Origin: Haloplanus sp. CK5-1 | GTDB lineage: Archaea > Halobacteriota > Halobacteria > Halobacteriales > Haloferacaceae | NCBI RefSeq assembly: GCF_037201915.1 | Contig: NZ_CP147505.1 | Span: 558,001-622,000 of the forward strand | Direction of reading: 5' to 3' | DNA length: 64,000 nt | Shown: positions 38,412 through 47,166 of the stretch, piece after piece | Layout: each line of letters opens with the position of its first letter | Numbering within the stretch: position 1 is the first letter of the stretch | The notes under the pieces: generated by a model | What the model was told of the DNA's origin: nothing | The model's database searches: none | The model's input: only the letters and a program-made list of their open reading frames with translations | Made by a program: the position numbers and the translations under genes

Positions 38412-39143
38412 TCACGCCCGCGACGCGAGCCCCGGATAGTCCGCGATCAGTCCGTCCGCACCCGCCGTCCCCGCGGCGACGGCCTCCTGCCAGGTCCGGA
38501 CGGTCCAGACGTTGACCGTGCGGTCGACGGCCGAGAGGTCGGCGTCCCGGACGGCCGACAGCGACGCGTGGATCGCCTCGGCGTCGTACCGGTCGGCGAG
38601 GGTTCGACCGGTCGGTAGGTCCCGACAGAGCGCCGCGAGGCGGGCGTCGGGACCTTCCGCTCGGACCGCCGCGAGCGCACCCTCGTAGAACGACGAGATG
38701 CGTACGTCGCGGTCACCGACTGCCCCGCGGACCCGGTCGACGAACGGTGCCCATCGCTCGCGGGCGGCGTCGCGGTCGGCTGGGGGGAGCGATCCCCGGT
38801 GTCTCGTTCCCGCTCCGGGGTGTTTGAGCTCCACGTCCAGCGGGACCGCCGTGGCCTCACACAGGTCGGAGAGCGTCGGCACCTGCTCGTCGCTCGGGCA
38901 GACCGTGGCGGCCGTCACCGTCTCGGGCGGCAGCTCCCGGACCGCACCCGTTCCGTCGGTGATCCCGCGGCTCTCTCCACGGTCGTCGAGGCGGGAGTCG
39001 TGGAAGACGACCGGCGTGCCGTCGGCGCAGGCGGTCACGTCCACCTCGACACGGTCGGCGTGGGCGGCGGCCGAGCGGACGGCCGCGACGGTGTTCTCCG
39101 GGTTGGCGCCCGCGAAGCCGCGGTGGGCGACGACGGTCGTCAC
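38412..39143 (-). CDS. Glycerophosphodiester phosphodiesterase
   Basis: 243 residues from a GTG start that overlaps the upstream stop codon by 4 nt (GTGA). VVAHRGFAGANPENTVAAV contains the catalytic His-Arg, and VEVDVTACADGTPVVFHD the metal-binding Glu-x-Asp with the second histidine. VNVWTVRTWQEAV and GADGLIADYPG close the TIM barrel. It hydrolyses glycerophosphodiesters from lipid turnover. It is translated with the aminopeptidase gene upstream. Confidence 0.92.
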   Translation of the reverse strand: MTTVVAHRGFAGANPENTVAAVRSAAAHADRVEVDVTACADGTPVVFHDSRLDDRGESRGITDGTGAVRELPPETVTAATVCPSDEQVPTLSDLCEATAVPLDVELKHPGAGTRHRGSLPPADRDAARERWAPFVDRVRGAVGDRDVRISSFYEGALAAVRAEGPDARLAALCRDLPTGRTLADRYDAEAIHASLSAVRDADLSAVDRTVNVWTVRTWQEAVAAGTAGADGLIADYPGLASRA

Positions 39144-40237
39144 GCTCCCTCGAACCCCTCCTCCCACCGGAAGAGGCCGTCCCGCTGGATCGTCTCGCCG
39201 TCGACGACCAGCCGCGATCCGTCGTCCATCCGGCTGATGAGGTCGACGTGGATCGCGCTGTCGTTACCCGCCGCCCCGTCGGGCAGGCAGGCGTCGTAGG
39301 CGCGGCCGAGCGCGAGGTGGACCGTCCCAGCCATCTTCTCGTCGAAGAGGACGGTGTCGGTCGGTCGGGTGATGCCGCGGTTCATGCCGACGCCGAGTTC
39401 GCCCGCCCGCCGCGCGCCCTCGTCCGTGTCGAGCAGTTCCCCGAGCGCCGCCTCGCCTTCCGCGGCGGCATAATCGACGACCGTGCCGTCCTCGAAGACG
39501 AGGCGGGCGTCCCGGAGCCGACGGCCACGGACGGTGATGGGCACGTCGAACTCTATTTCGCCCTCCACCCCGGCCGGCGCGGTGAACACCTCGCCACTCG
39601 GGAGGTTGTGGGAGTCGTACTCGACACTCGCGGCGCTGTTGACCGCCGTCCGTCCCCCGATGTCGAGCGAGAGGTCCGTCCCCTCGGCGACGAGTCGGAC
39701 CTCGCTGCCGGCGTCGAGGACGTCTTTCAGTCGGGCCATCTCCGCGGCGAGGGCCTCCCAATCCCGGAGGACGGCGTCGTAGACGAAGTCGCGGTAGGCC
39801 TCGTAGGACATGTCCGCGGCCTGCGCGAGCGAACGGGTGGGGTGGACCGTCGACACCCAGTCGGTCGCCATTCGCGCCTCGCGGGCGTCCGACCGGGCGC
39901 GGTCGTACGCGCCCCGCGTCCCGCCGGGCACGTCGGCCGTCGCCGCGGTGTTGCGGCCACCGCCCAGCGAGAGGACCACGTCCGCGCTCTCGTACAGCGC
40001 CCGTTCGGCGTCGGCCGGGGCGAAGTCGCCGTCGTGGGCGCGGAGGTACGCCCGACTGACTTCGTCGGAACCGTAGGTGGCGAGCAGGTTCGCCCCCCGG
40101 TCGCCGAGGGCGGCGGCGACGGCGACGGCGAGGTCGTGTGCGCCCTCGGCGACCCGGACCACCACGTCGTCGCCGGGGCCGACGCGGGCGCTCCAGTCGA
40201 CGAGCGTCTCGGCGTGGGCGCGGATGCGGTCGTCCAT
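39140..40237 (-). CDS. M29-family (thermophilic type) aminopeptidase
   Basis: 365 residues. GEVFTAPAGVEGEIEFD and DEKMAGTVHLALGRAY with an HVDLISRMDDGS end correspond to the metal-binding region of M29 aminopeptidases (Glu, Glu, His, His, Asp ligands). The N-terminal domain begins HAETLVDWSARVGPGDDVVV. It removes N-terminal residues from peptides in the cytoplasm. It is the first gene of a two-gene unit with the phosphodiesterase. Confidence 0.88.
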   Translation of the reverse strand: MDDRIRAHAETLVDWSARVGPGDDVVVRVAEGAHDLAVAVAAALGDRGANLLATYGSDEVSRAYLRAHDGDFAPADAERALYESADVVLSLGGGRNTAATADVPGGTRGAYDRARSDAREARMATDWVSTVHPTRSLAQAADMSYEAYRDFVYDAVLRDWEALAAEMARLKDVLDAGSEVRLVAEGTDLSLDIGGRTAVNSAASVEYDSHNLPSGEVFTAPAGVEGEIEFDVPITVRGRRLRDARLVFEDGTVVDYAAAEGEAALGELLDTDEGARRAGELGVGMNRGITRPTDTVLFDEKMAGTVHLALGRAYDACLPDGAAGNDSAIHVDLISRMDDGSRLVVDGETIQRDGLFRWEEGFEGA

Positions 40238-40326
40238 GCGGGGGGATGGTCGGCGGGGTGCAAAACCCCGGCGGTCGGGGAAACCGAACCGGAACCACTA
40301 CCTCCCGCCACGCGGGACGAAACGGT

Positions 40327-41226
40327 ATGCAACTCGGAGTCGTCGGACTCGGACGGATGGGGCGCATCGTCGTCGACCGCGTACTCGACGCCGGCCACGA
40401 CGTGGTGGCGTTCGACATCGACGAGGCGGCGGTGGCGTCGGCCGCCGAGGCCGGGGCGGAGCCGGCGGACTCGCTGTCCGACCTCGCCGACCGCCTCGGC
40501 GAGGCGAAGCGGATATGGCTGATGGTGCCCGCGGGTGACGCAGTCGACGCCGCACTCGACGACCTCGACCCACACCTCTCCGCCGAAGACGTCGTCGTCG
40601 ACGGCGGCAACTCCCACTTCGAGGATTCGGTCCGGCGGGCCGAGTCGACGGACGCGGCGTATCTCGACTGCGGGACCAGCGGTGGTCCCGCCGGGGCGGA
40701 ACTGGGCTTCTCGCTCATGGTCGGCGGGCCCGAGGACGCGTACGAGACGATGCGGCCGGCGTTCGACGCCGTCGCCACCGGTCCCGACGGCCACGCTCGC
40801 ATGGGCCCGGCGGGGTCGGGCCACTACGTGAAGATGGTCCACAACGGCGTCGAGTACGCGCTGATGCAGGCCTACGGCGAGGGGTTCGAACTGCTCCACG
40901 AGGGTCGGTACGACCTCGACCTCGAAGCGGTCGCGCGGACGTGGAACAACGGGGCCGTGATCCGGTCGTGGCTGCTGGAACTCTGCGAGGAAGCGTTCCG
41001 CGAGGAGGGGACCGATCTGGGCGACGTGGCCGACCACGTCGCCGGCGGGTCGACGGGGACGTGGACGGTCCAGGAGGCCCTCGAACGCGAGGTGCCGGTG
41101 CCGCTGATTCACCAAGCGCTCGCCGAGCGGTTCGCCTCACGACGGGACCGGTTCTCGCGTCGCCTCGCCAATCGCCTGCGCTACGGGTTCGGCCGGCACG
41201 ATGTCGCCCGCCGAGACGGGGCGTAA
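40327..41226 (+). CDS. gnd: 6-phosphogluconate dehydrogenase, decarboxylating
   Basis: 299 residues, the short form found in archaea and some bacteria. The NAD(P)-binding GLGRMG is at the N terminus. VVDGGNSHFEDSVRR and YLDCGTSGGPAGAELGF are substrate-site motifs, and GHYVKMVHNGVEYALMQAYGE carries the catalytic Lys and His/Asn. It oxidises 6-phosphogluconate to ribulose 5-phosphate, the substrate of RibB in this window. Confidence 0.95.
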   Translation: MQLGVVGLGRMGRIVVDRVLDAGHDVVAFDIDEAAVASAAEAGAEPADSLSDLADRLGEAKRIWLMVPAGDAVDAALDDLDPHLSAEDVVVDGGNSHFEDSVRRAESTDAAYLDCGTSGGPAGAELGFSLMVGGPEDAYETMRPAFDAVATGPDGHARMGPAGSGHYVKMVHNGVEYALMQAYGEGFELLHEGRYDLDLEAVARTWNNGAVIRSWLLELCEEAFREEGTDLGDVADHVAGGSTGTWTVQEALEREVPVPLIHQALAERFASRRDRFSRRLANRLRYGFGRHDVARRDGA

Positions 41227-41316
41227 ACCCCGCCGGTCACGGCGTTCCGGTCGGGGTCGTCCGCCGACGCCGCGCGGATCACAATCCCCTTAACCCCCGA
41301 CTCCGTAGCGCCGCGC

Positions 41317-41913
41317 ATGGTCGAGGTAAATCTGATCGGGCTGAGTGTCGGTGCGATGCTGACGCTCACCGCCGTCGCCCTTCATCTCTCGAAGGGCACG
41401 GGCTGGACCCCCACCACCGACATCTCGGGGGAGGTGCTCGAACGCCGGGCCGAGTCGGTCCCGGAGACGGAGTTCCCCGAACCGATGAACCGCGCAATCG
41501 GCGGCGGTGGCGGCGGGGCGGTCGCGGCCGGCGCCGTCGCCGGCGACGAGGGGGCCGAGCTCGAAGGCGACGCCGGGGCCGCCGAAGAATCCGGGCCGTG
41601 GGACCTCTCCGACGACGAGGCCGAGGTGTTCGAAATCGAGTTTGCCAAGGAGGGAGACACCATCGAGGTGGCCGAAAACGAGACCGTCCTCGAAGCCGGC
41701 GAGGACGAGGGGTGGGACATGCCCTACGCCTGTCGGCAGGGCCAGTGTGTCTCCTGTGCCGGACAGATCACCGCCGGCGGCAACAGCGAGGAGTACGTCG
41801 TCCACGACGACCAGCAGATGCTCGACGACGGCGAACTCGACGACGGCTACACGCTGACCTGCGTGGCCTACCCGAAGGCGGACTTCACGATCGAGACCGG
41901 CGAGGCACCCTGA
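41317..41913 (+). CDS. Membrane-anchored plant-type 2Fe-2S ferredoxin
   Basis: 198 residues. One N-terminal hydrophobic helix (about 5-23), an acidic Gly/Ala-rich linker, then a plant-type ferredoxin domain with Cys139, Cys144, Cys147 and Cys182 (C-x4-C-x2-C-x34-C). It differs from the soluble haloarchaeal ferredoxin by the membrane tether and suggests electron transfer at the inner face of the membrane. Its partner is not evident from the neighbours. Confidence 0.88.
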   Translation: MVEVNLIGLSVGAMLTLTAVALHLSKGTGWTPTTDISGEVLERRAESVPETEFPEPMNRAIGGGGGGAVAAGAVAGDEGAELEGDAGAAEESGPWDLSDDEAEVFEIEFAKEGDTIEVAENETVLEAGEDEGWDMPYACRQGQCVSCAGQITAGGNSEEYVVHDDQQMLDDGELDDGYTLTCVAYPKADFTIETGEAP

Positions 41914-42280
41914 GTCCCGTCGGTCGGCCCACGCCGTTTCCGTTCTCTCGCCGCGCTACGTCCACGAGCCACGCTCCTGCCGAGGCGACACTGTTCAGTG
42001 CTTCCGGCGAAGGAACCTCGAAAGCCCCTGGGCTCATCGGAATGTTTCACGTTCTGACCCGCCCACGAGAGCGACGCTCTCGTGAACGTCCGGGTTCGCC
42101 AGCCCCTTTCGAGGGTCGTCCACTGCCGATGGCTTCTCTGAACACTACCTCGACGCGGTCGACACTCGTGTCTCCCTCGCTTCGACACGCCATCGGTCAA
42201 GAATTCCGTCACAGCCCCGTGACCGGTCCGGTCGCACTCGACGTGTCGGCTCGGGACCGGCGGGCGTCGGCGTCTGCCGA
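41914..42280. other. Gene-free stretch with a strong hairpin
   Basis: 367 bp between the convergent ferredoxin and sopII genes. A ten-base-pair perfect stem (42064-42073 with 42075-42084, one-base loop) is the only clear structure. No ORF with convincing composition was found. A worn-out insertion sequence is possible, but no recognisable transposase residue pattern remains. Confidence 0.5.
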
Positions 42281-42997
42281 TCAGTCTGCGGTCGACGTTC
42301 CGGCCGTGGCGTCGGTCGACGCTGTCCCTGCCTCGTCGGCCAGGGCGCCCAAGCCGTCGACCGCCAGGGCGACGAACGCGGCCTTGCTGATCAGGTCGAG
42401 GTAGGCGATCACCAGCATCGCCATGTCCCGGGTGAGCAGGCCGATACCCGAGGGTGCCAACACCCAGACGATCGGATACAGCGTCCACAGCACGATGGTC
42501 AGGTTCCGGAGCGTGACGAACAGCGTCCGCGCTCGCTCGCTCTCGAACGCCGCCCGCGCGGGGATATGGTAGTAGAGATCGTACACCAGCACTCCGAACG
42601 CCGCGACGCCGCCGGCGAAGGCCAGCCAGCGGATTGGCCCGGGGACGACGACGGCGACGCCACCGAGGACGAGCAAGACCACGTCGGCGACGATCAGGCG
42701 GACGAGCGGCTCGCGGCCGGTCCCCCCGAGCATCGTGAGGAAGAGTAGGATGAGCGGCGTGGTGATCAGCCAGTCGACGTAGCGAGCGATCGAGACGCTC
42801 CGGCCGGAGACCGACACCGTCCCCACGCCGACGGCCATGAGCGCGTACGCCACGGCCGCGACGCCGGTCACCCCCGCCAAGACGAGATAGTGCTCGCGCC
42901 GGTCGGGATCGGTCCGCAATCCCCACAGCGGCGGCAACGTTCCGAGGCCCATACCGATCGCGCCGAGCGCCGCCCACGTCGTTGCCGTTCCGATCAT
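42281..42997 (-). CDS. sopII: Sensory rhodopsin II
   Basis: 238 residues, seven helices. Helix C reads IARYVDWLITTPLILLFLTM: Arg72 and counterion Asp75 are kept, but the proton donor position is Phe86, as in sensory rhodopsin II and not in pumps. The retinal lysine is Lys205 in LDLISKAAF, and Tyr174 in WTLYPIVW is kept. Numbering coincides with Natronomonas SRII, except that residue 204 is Ser instead of Thr. It follows htrII with a 4-nt overlap and has a GGAGGTGA site (43004-43011) six bases before its ATG. It is a blue-light receptor for photophobic swimming. Confidence 0.93.
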   Translation of the reverse strand: MIGTATTWAALGAIGMGLGTLPPLWGLRTDPDRREHYLVLAGVTGVAAVAYALMAVGVGTVSVSGRSVSIARYVDWLITTPLILLFLTMLGGTGREPLVRLIVADVVLLVLGGVAVVVPGPIRWLAFAGGVAAFGVLVYDLYYHIPARAAFESERARTLFVTLRNLTIVLWTLYPIVWVLAPSGIGLLTRDMAMLVIAYLDLISKAAFVALAVDGLGALADEAGTASTDATAGTSTAD

Positions 42998-45312
42998 GAT
43001 GAGTCACCTCCGGTCTGCCGCCCGCCGTCGCCGAGCGCGCTCGCTCGGCCGTCCTCCGTCGTCGTCGCCGTCTCGCCGACGTCGAAGTCGGCGAGCTGTT
43101 CGCGCAGGCGGGCGGCCCGCCGCGTCAGATCGTCGGCCGCGTCGTCGACCTCCGCGATGGTCCGCTCCTGCTCGCTCGCCGTCTCCGTCACGTCGGTCGC
43201 ACGCTCCGCCGTGTCCTTGCTGATCGACGCCACCTCGTCCAAGCTCTCGACGACCCGCTCCGTGGAGTCCGCCTGGCCGTCGGTGGCGTCGGCGATGCCC
43301 TGGATGCTGGTGTCGATCTCCTCGACGTAGTCGGCGATCCGTTCCAGCGCCTCGATCGCTCCCTCGATCGTCTCGACGCCCTCGCTGACGCGCTGGCCCG
43401 TCTCCTGGGTGCCCGAGACGACCTGGTTCGTCCGCTCGCGGACCGACTCGATGCGCGCCTCGATCTCGCCCGCGGACTCTTTGGTCTCCTCGGCGAGGTT
43501 CTTCACCTCGTCGGCGACGACGGCGAACCCGTCGGTGTCGGCACCGTCGCCGTTGGCGTGTGCCGCCTCGATCGACGCGTTGAGCGCCAGCAGGTTCGTC
43601 TGCTCGGCGATGTCGGAGATCACGTCGACGATCTCGCCGATCTCCGCCATCTCCGCTTGCAACGCCTCGACTTCCTCCTGGGTGTCGGTCGTCGTCGCCT
43701 CGATGCCGTCCAGTTCCTCGACGGCCGCCTCCGCGGCCGATCGGCCGTCCACGCCCGCCTCGGCCGCGCGCTTCGAGGTGTCCGCCACCGTGTCGACGGT
43801 CGCGGCGATCTCCTCGGCGCTGGCCGAGAGATCGTTCACGTCGCCGGTCATGTCCTGGAGGCTCTCGGTCTGGTTGCGTGCGCCGTCGGCGATGTCCGTG
43901 ACCGCGTCGTTCATCTCCTCGCTCGCCGCCTTCACCGTCGCCGCGTTGTGGTCGACGGCCTCGGCGGCGTTGGCCACGTCGGTGCCGAACGCCTGGACCT
44001 CGCGAACGGTCGACTCGATCGACGACACCATCTCGTTGAACGCGGTGCCGATGGTGGCCATCGCGTCGTTCTCCTCGTTCACGTCGATGCGGCGGGTCAG
44101 ATCGCCGTCTGCCACGTCCTGCATCACGTCGCCGTACGACTCCGCGGTGCGTTCGAGGCGCTCGTTGGTCCGCGTCGCCTCGGCACGGGCCGCCTCCGCC
44201 TCCGCACGGGCGGTCTCGGCCTCTTCGAGCGCCTCTTCGGCCTCGGTGATTCGTTCCCGGAGCGAGTCGCGCATCTGCCCGAACGACCAGTAGAGCTGTC
44301 CGATCTCGTCGGAGCGACCGGTCGTCAGGTCGACGTCCAGATCCCCGGTCGCCATCGCCTCGGCCTTCCCGGCGAGACGACGGAGCGACAGCGTCGTCCG
44401 GCTGCCGACCGTGACGCCGATCAGCGCGAGGCTGACGACCGCCACGAGGATGAGCCCGACGATCCCCGAGACGACCTGTCGTTGGACGGCGAACGCCGTC
44501 GAGAGGGGCTGTGACGTCACGACCGTCCACCCCGTCGTCGTGATCGGGGCGGCGGCGACCGCCTCCCCGTCCCGCCGTTCGAAGGTGCCGCCGTCGAACG
44601 CCGCCTCGGGGACGGTGACCGACGCCTCGGCCGCGTCGCTTCCGATCAGCGTCTCGTCGGGGTGTGCGACGATCGTTCCGCCGTCGCTCACGACCGCCGT
44701 CTCGGTCTCGCCGCTCGCCCCGCTGAACGCGCCGACCTGCCGGTCGAAGTTGACCATGTAGACCAGCAGGCGGTCCTCACGGCCGTCGACCGGCGTGGCG
44801 ATCGCAACCGTGGTGAAGTCGACTACGTCCGGTCGGAACGGCTCAGTGACGAGGACGTCCTCCGAACCGTCGAAGGTGACGCCCTCCTGTGCGAAGGGTG
44901 CGCCCTGTGCTCGTGCGTCGACTCCCGCCATCTCGTCGGTGGAACTCGTCACGATTTCGCCCGTCTCCGCGTCGACCGAGTGGACGGCCACGACGCCAGG
45001 AGGTGCCCGCTCGTCGCTCGCGAGTCCGTCGAGATACGACTTCACCGTCGCCGGGTCGTCGCTCCGGATCGCCGGGTGGTCCGAGGCCGTCCGGGCCTGT
45101 GTCGTCACGCCGGTGAGCCAGGCGTCGAGGCGCTCGGCACGCTGCTCGGTCGTCCCGACCATGTCGTCCTCGACGTCCGACTGCAACTGGGACGACGCGT
45201 CGGCGCTCACGACCGCCCCGACAGATACCGTCACGAGAAGCACGGCGACGAACGCCACCGCCAGCTTGCGTCCGTACCGCTCGCGCATGCTCTCTACGAG
45301 TGGAACGCCCAT
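42994..45312 (-). CDS. htrII: Sensory rhodopsin II transducer HtrII
   Basis: 772 residues. One N-terminal membrane helix (RKLAVAFVAVLLVTVSVGAV), an extracellular Cache-type domain of about 240 residues, a second helix (VSGIVGLILVAVVSLALIG), HAMP domains, and a methyl-accepting signalling domain with IAEQTNLLALNASIEAAHANG. It passes the signal from SRII to the Che system; in Halobacterium the Cache-bearing HtrII also senses serine. Start 45312 was chosen from a TATTAAA box at about 45337-45344; a GTG at 45330 and ATG at 45288 are alternatives. Confidence 0.93.
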   Translation of the reverse strand: MGVPLVESMRERYGRKLAVAFVAVLLVTVSVGAVVSADASSQLQSDVEDDMVGTTEQRAERLDAWLTGVTTQARTASDHPAIRSDDPATVKSYLDGLASDERAPPGVVAVHSVDAETGEIVTSSTDEMAGVDARAQGAPFAQEGVTFDGSEDVLVTEPFRPDVVDFTTVAIATPVDGREDRLLVYMVNFDRQVGAFSGASGETETAVVSDGGTIVAHPDETLIGSDAAEASVTVPEAAFDGGTFERRDGEAVAAAPITTTGWTVVTSQPLSTAFAVQRQVVSGIVGLILVAVVSLALIGVTVGSRTTLSLRRLAGKAEAMATGDLDVDLTTGRSDEIGQLYWSFGQMRDSLRERITEAEEALEEAETARAEAEAARAEATRTNERLERTAESYGDVMQDVADGDLTRRIDVNEENDAMATIGTAFNEMVSSIESTVREVQAFGTDVANAAEAVDHNAATVKAASEEMNDAVTDIADGARNQTESLQDMTGDVNDLSASAEEIAATVDTVADTSKRAAEAGVDGRSAAEAAVEELDGIEATTTDTQEEVEALQAEMAEIGEIVDVISDIAEQTNLLALNASIEAAHANGDGADTDGFAVVADEVKNLAEETKESAGEIEARIESVRERTNQVVSGTQETGQRVSEGVETIEGAIEALERIADYVEEIDTSIQGIADATDGQADSTERVVESLDEVASISKDTAERATDVTETASEQERTIAEVDDAADDLTRRAARLREQLADFDVGETATTTEDGRASALGDGGRQTGGDSS

Positions 45313-45336
45313 GCTTGGGCCGTCTTTCACGCCGTG

Positions 45337-45344
45337 TTTAATAA
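45337..45344 (-). promoter_or_regulatory. TATA box of htrII-sopII
   Basis: TTATTAAA on the minus strand, about 28 nt before the ATG at 45312, giving a leaderless transcript. Confidence 0.55.
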
Positions 45345-45384
45345 CCGCACCCCTCCGAATACAGAATCTGATAACGGCGTGGGC

Positions 45385-46485
45385 TCAGTCGGTCGGCGTA
45401 GCCGCGGCGTCGACGTGGCCCGCGGTGCTGAACCGCGCACGGAGGGCGGGGATCACCGATCGGTCGATAGCGAGGGGCCCACTTCCCGTGATCAACAGGG
45501 CCGAGGTGAGTCCGAACAGGGTGACGTGGGCGAGCACCGGGTCGTCCGGAAGCCCGAAGAGCGTGGTGGTGAGGATGAGAAAGCCGGCGCCGGCGGCGCT
45601 CCGGGTGAAGGTGCCGGTCAGGATGCAAAGTCCCACGACGAGTTCGCCCAGACCAGCCCCGAACACCCACATCTCCGGGGCGACCGGGAGGACGGCCGTG
45701 AGGCCGTACTTCTCGACGACTTGGAGCGACTGTCCGGGGTTGAGCCACTTCTGGGTCACGCCGAGGTAGGCGAAGTTGAACCCGAGAAAGACGCGGATGA
45801 GCAGGGGTGCGACGCCCTTCTCGACACCGGCTTTCGAGAGGAGGCCCGGGACGGTCGGGGCGTCTCGGAACCGGCTCATGATCGTCCCGTCGGTGAGGAC
45901 CAGCCGACGCAGGAGGAGGTCGGCGCTCGGCTGTCCCGGTCCGACGACGAGGATGCCGAGGAAGCCGGCGACGTACTCGGAGGCGAGCAGGAGCGTCGGG
46001 AACTGCGTCGCCAACCCGACGGCGTAGACGACGAGTCCCGCCCCCGCCGCCAGTCGCGTCGCCAACCCGAACAGCAGGAGGAAGGCGAGGGTGATCTGGA
46101 CGAGACGCGCCTCGACCGGCACGCTCGGGGTGAAGAAGTACCCCCCGAAGCCGGCCCCCATGAGCGGGAGTCCGGTGGCGAGTCGCAACAGCCAGCCGAG
46201 ATACGGCTGGTAGGACCGGAGCGTCCGCCGGATCACCGTCACGTCCCGGAGGTGGTCGCCGTAGCGGAGCCACCCGGCCGTCGCGACGCCCACACCGACG
46301 CCGCCGGCGACGAGGAGCGCGACGTTCAGCGGCTCCGAAAGGACGGCCAGCAGGAACTCGACGACGTCCACCGGATCACCCGACCCCTCGGTGACGTAGT
46401 CGACGTGTGCGGCCACCGGTCGCGAGGCGACCAGTGTGAGGGCGAGTACACCTGTCGCGACGCGACGAAACCAGTCGGTCTTCAC
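45385..46485 (-). CDS. DoxX-family membrane protein, double domain
   Basis: 366 residues with about ten hydrophobic helices. Two DoxX-like units are visible: LRLATGLPLMGAGFGGYFF in the first half and LLIRVFLGFNFAYLGVTQKWL in the second. An N-terminal signal-like helix precedes them. DoxX proteins relate to quinone and thiosulfate redox chemistry in some archaea, but the role here is unproved. TTTTTAAC at about 46511-46518 (minus strand) predicts a leaderless start at 46485. Confidence 0.8.
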   Translation of the reverse strand: MKTDWFRRVATGVLALTLVASRPVAAHVDYVTEGSGDPVDVVEFLLAVLSEPLNVALLVAGGVGVGVATAGWLRYGDHLRDVTVIRRTLRSYQPYLGWLLRLATGLPLMGAGFGGYFFTPSVPVEARLVQITLAFLLLFGLATRLAAGAGLVVYAVGLATQFPTLLLASEYVAGFLGILVVGPGQPSADLLLRRLVLTDGTIMSRFRDAPTVPGLLSKAGVEKGVAPLLIRVFLGFNFAYLGVTQKWLNPGQSLQVVEKYGLTAVLPVAPEMWVFGAGLGELVVGLCILTGTFTRSAAGAGFLILTTTLFGLPDDPVLAHVTLFGLTSALLITGSGPLAIDRSVIPALRARFSTAGHVDAAATPTD

Positions 46486-46543
46486 GGTCGCTCTACGGGG
46501 ACACCGCGGTTAAAAATTCGGCTCCGCGCAGTTTCGGCCGTCG

Positions 46544-46960
46544 CTACAGACCGACGTTCGCCGCCAGCGGCCACGTCTCGCTCGCGAGAACGAGGAAGGC
46601 GAGCGAGCCACCGAGCAGTGCGACGTTCTTCAGGAAGTTGTTGAACTCGTTTTGGTACTGCTCTTCGGGTGCGTTCCAGAAGTCGTGCATCGTCGGCGTG
46701 GCGACGACGAAGAAGACCGCGAGTGCGCCGGCCGCGATCGTCGGGTAGACGCCGAGGACGATGCCGAGACCGCCGAACAGCAAGAGCCCCCCCGACATGG
46801 GGATGCCGAGCGACGCGGCGGGGATACCCTTGGCCTCCGCGTAGCCGATCATCGCCTCCGCGTCCGCGAAGTGGTTCAGCCCGGTGAAGGCGAGCACCGC
46901 CCCGAAGAGGACGCGAGCCAACAGGAAGACGACGCCGCCGCCCGCGGTGTCGAAGACCAT
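46544..46960 (-). CDS. DoxX-family membrane protein
   Basis: 138 residues, four helices. LLARVLFGAVLAFTGLNHFAD at the N terminus is the DoxX signature, and TPTMHDFWNAPEEQYQNEF is a conserved loop. Its ATG overlaps the stop of a 21-codon ORF (TGATG). Divergent from an HxlR-type regulator with which it shares a 200-bp spacer full of inverted repeats, so it is probably controlled by it. Confidence 0.85.
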   Translation of the reverse strand: MVFDTAGGGVVFLLARVLFGAVLAFTGLNHFADAEAMIGYAEAKGIPAASLGIPMSGGLLLFGGLGIVLGVYPTIAAGALAVFFVVATPTMHDFWNAPEEQYQNEFNNFLKNVALLGGSLAFLVLASETWPLAANVGL

Positions 46961-47025
46961 CAGGCGACCTCCGTCGTCGGTGGGGTCGGTCGAAGCGATC
47001 CGTCGTCGTGGTGATCGTCCGTCAT
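46960..47025 (-). CDS. 21-residue mini-ORF coupled to doxX
   Basis: MTDDHHDDGSLRPTPPTTEVA starts 25 nt after a TATATC box (about 47050-47056, minus strand), the spacing of a leaderless start, and its stop overlaps the doxX ATG. It may be a leader peptide or simply the way ribosomes reach doxX. Confidence 0.4.
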   Translation of the reverse strand: MTDDHHDDGSLRPTPPTTEVA

Positions 47026-47069
47026 CGACTGCCGCTACGCCGCGCGACGATATATGTGTTATCTGACAT

Positions 47070-47090
47070 CCGCGTCACCGGGTGACGCGG
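47070..47090. promoter_or_regulatory. Perfect 21-bp inverted repeat between doxX and hxlR
   Basis: CCGCGTCACC-G-GGTGACGCGG. Ten-base arms around one central base, lying about 13 bp upstream of the doxX TATA box. A candidate operator for the HxlR-type regulator. Confidence 0.65.
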
Positions 47091-47103
47091 GTGTTACCGG
47101 TGC

Positions 47104-47120
47104 GGTAGCGTTTCGTTACC
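47104..47120. promoter_or_regulatory. Second inverted repeat before hxlR
   Basis: GGTAGCGTTTCGTTACC, an imperfect palindrome 14 bp from the first inverted repeat and about 46 bp before the hxlR start. Confidence 0.4.
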
Positions 47121-47166
47121 TGGTTCGTATCGAAATCCCTAACCTCCCGGCAGTCGTCGTCCGGGT

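Noticed and set aside
41868-43007. 379-codon minus-strand frame that could be an insertion-sequence remnant
   Set aside because: Most of it is a shadow of sopII; the part in the gene-free spacer shows no transposase motif, so I list the spacer only as unexplained.
44662-46644. 660-codon open frame on the plus strand
   Set aside because: It covers the antisense of htrII and a DoxX gene and has composition of a shadow frame.
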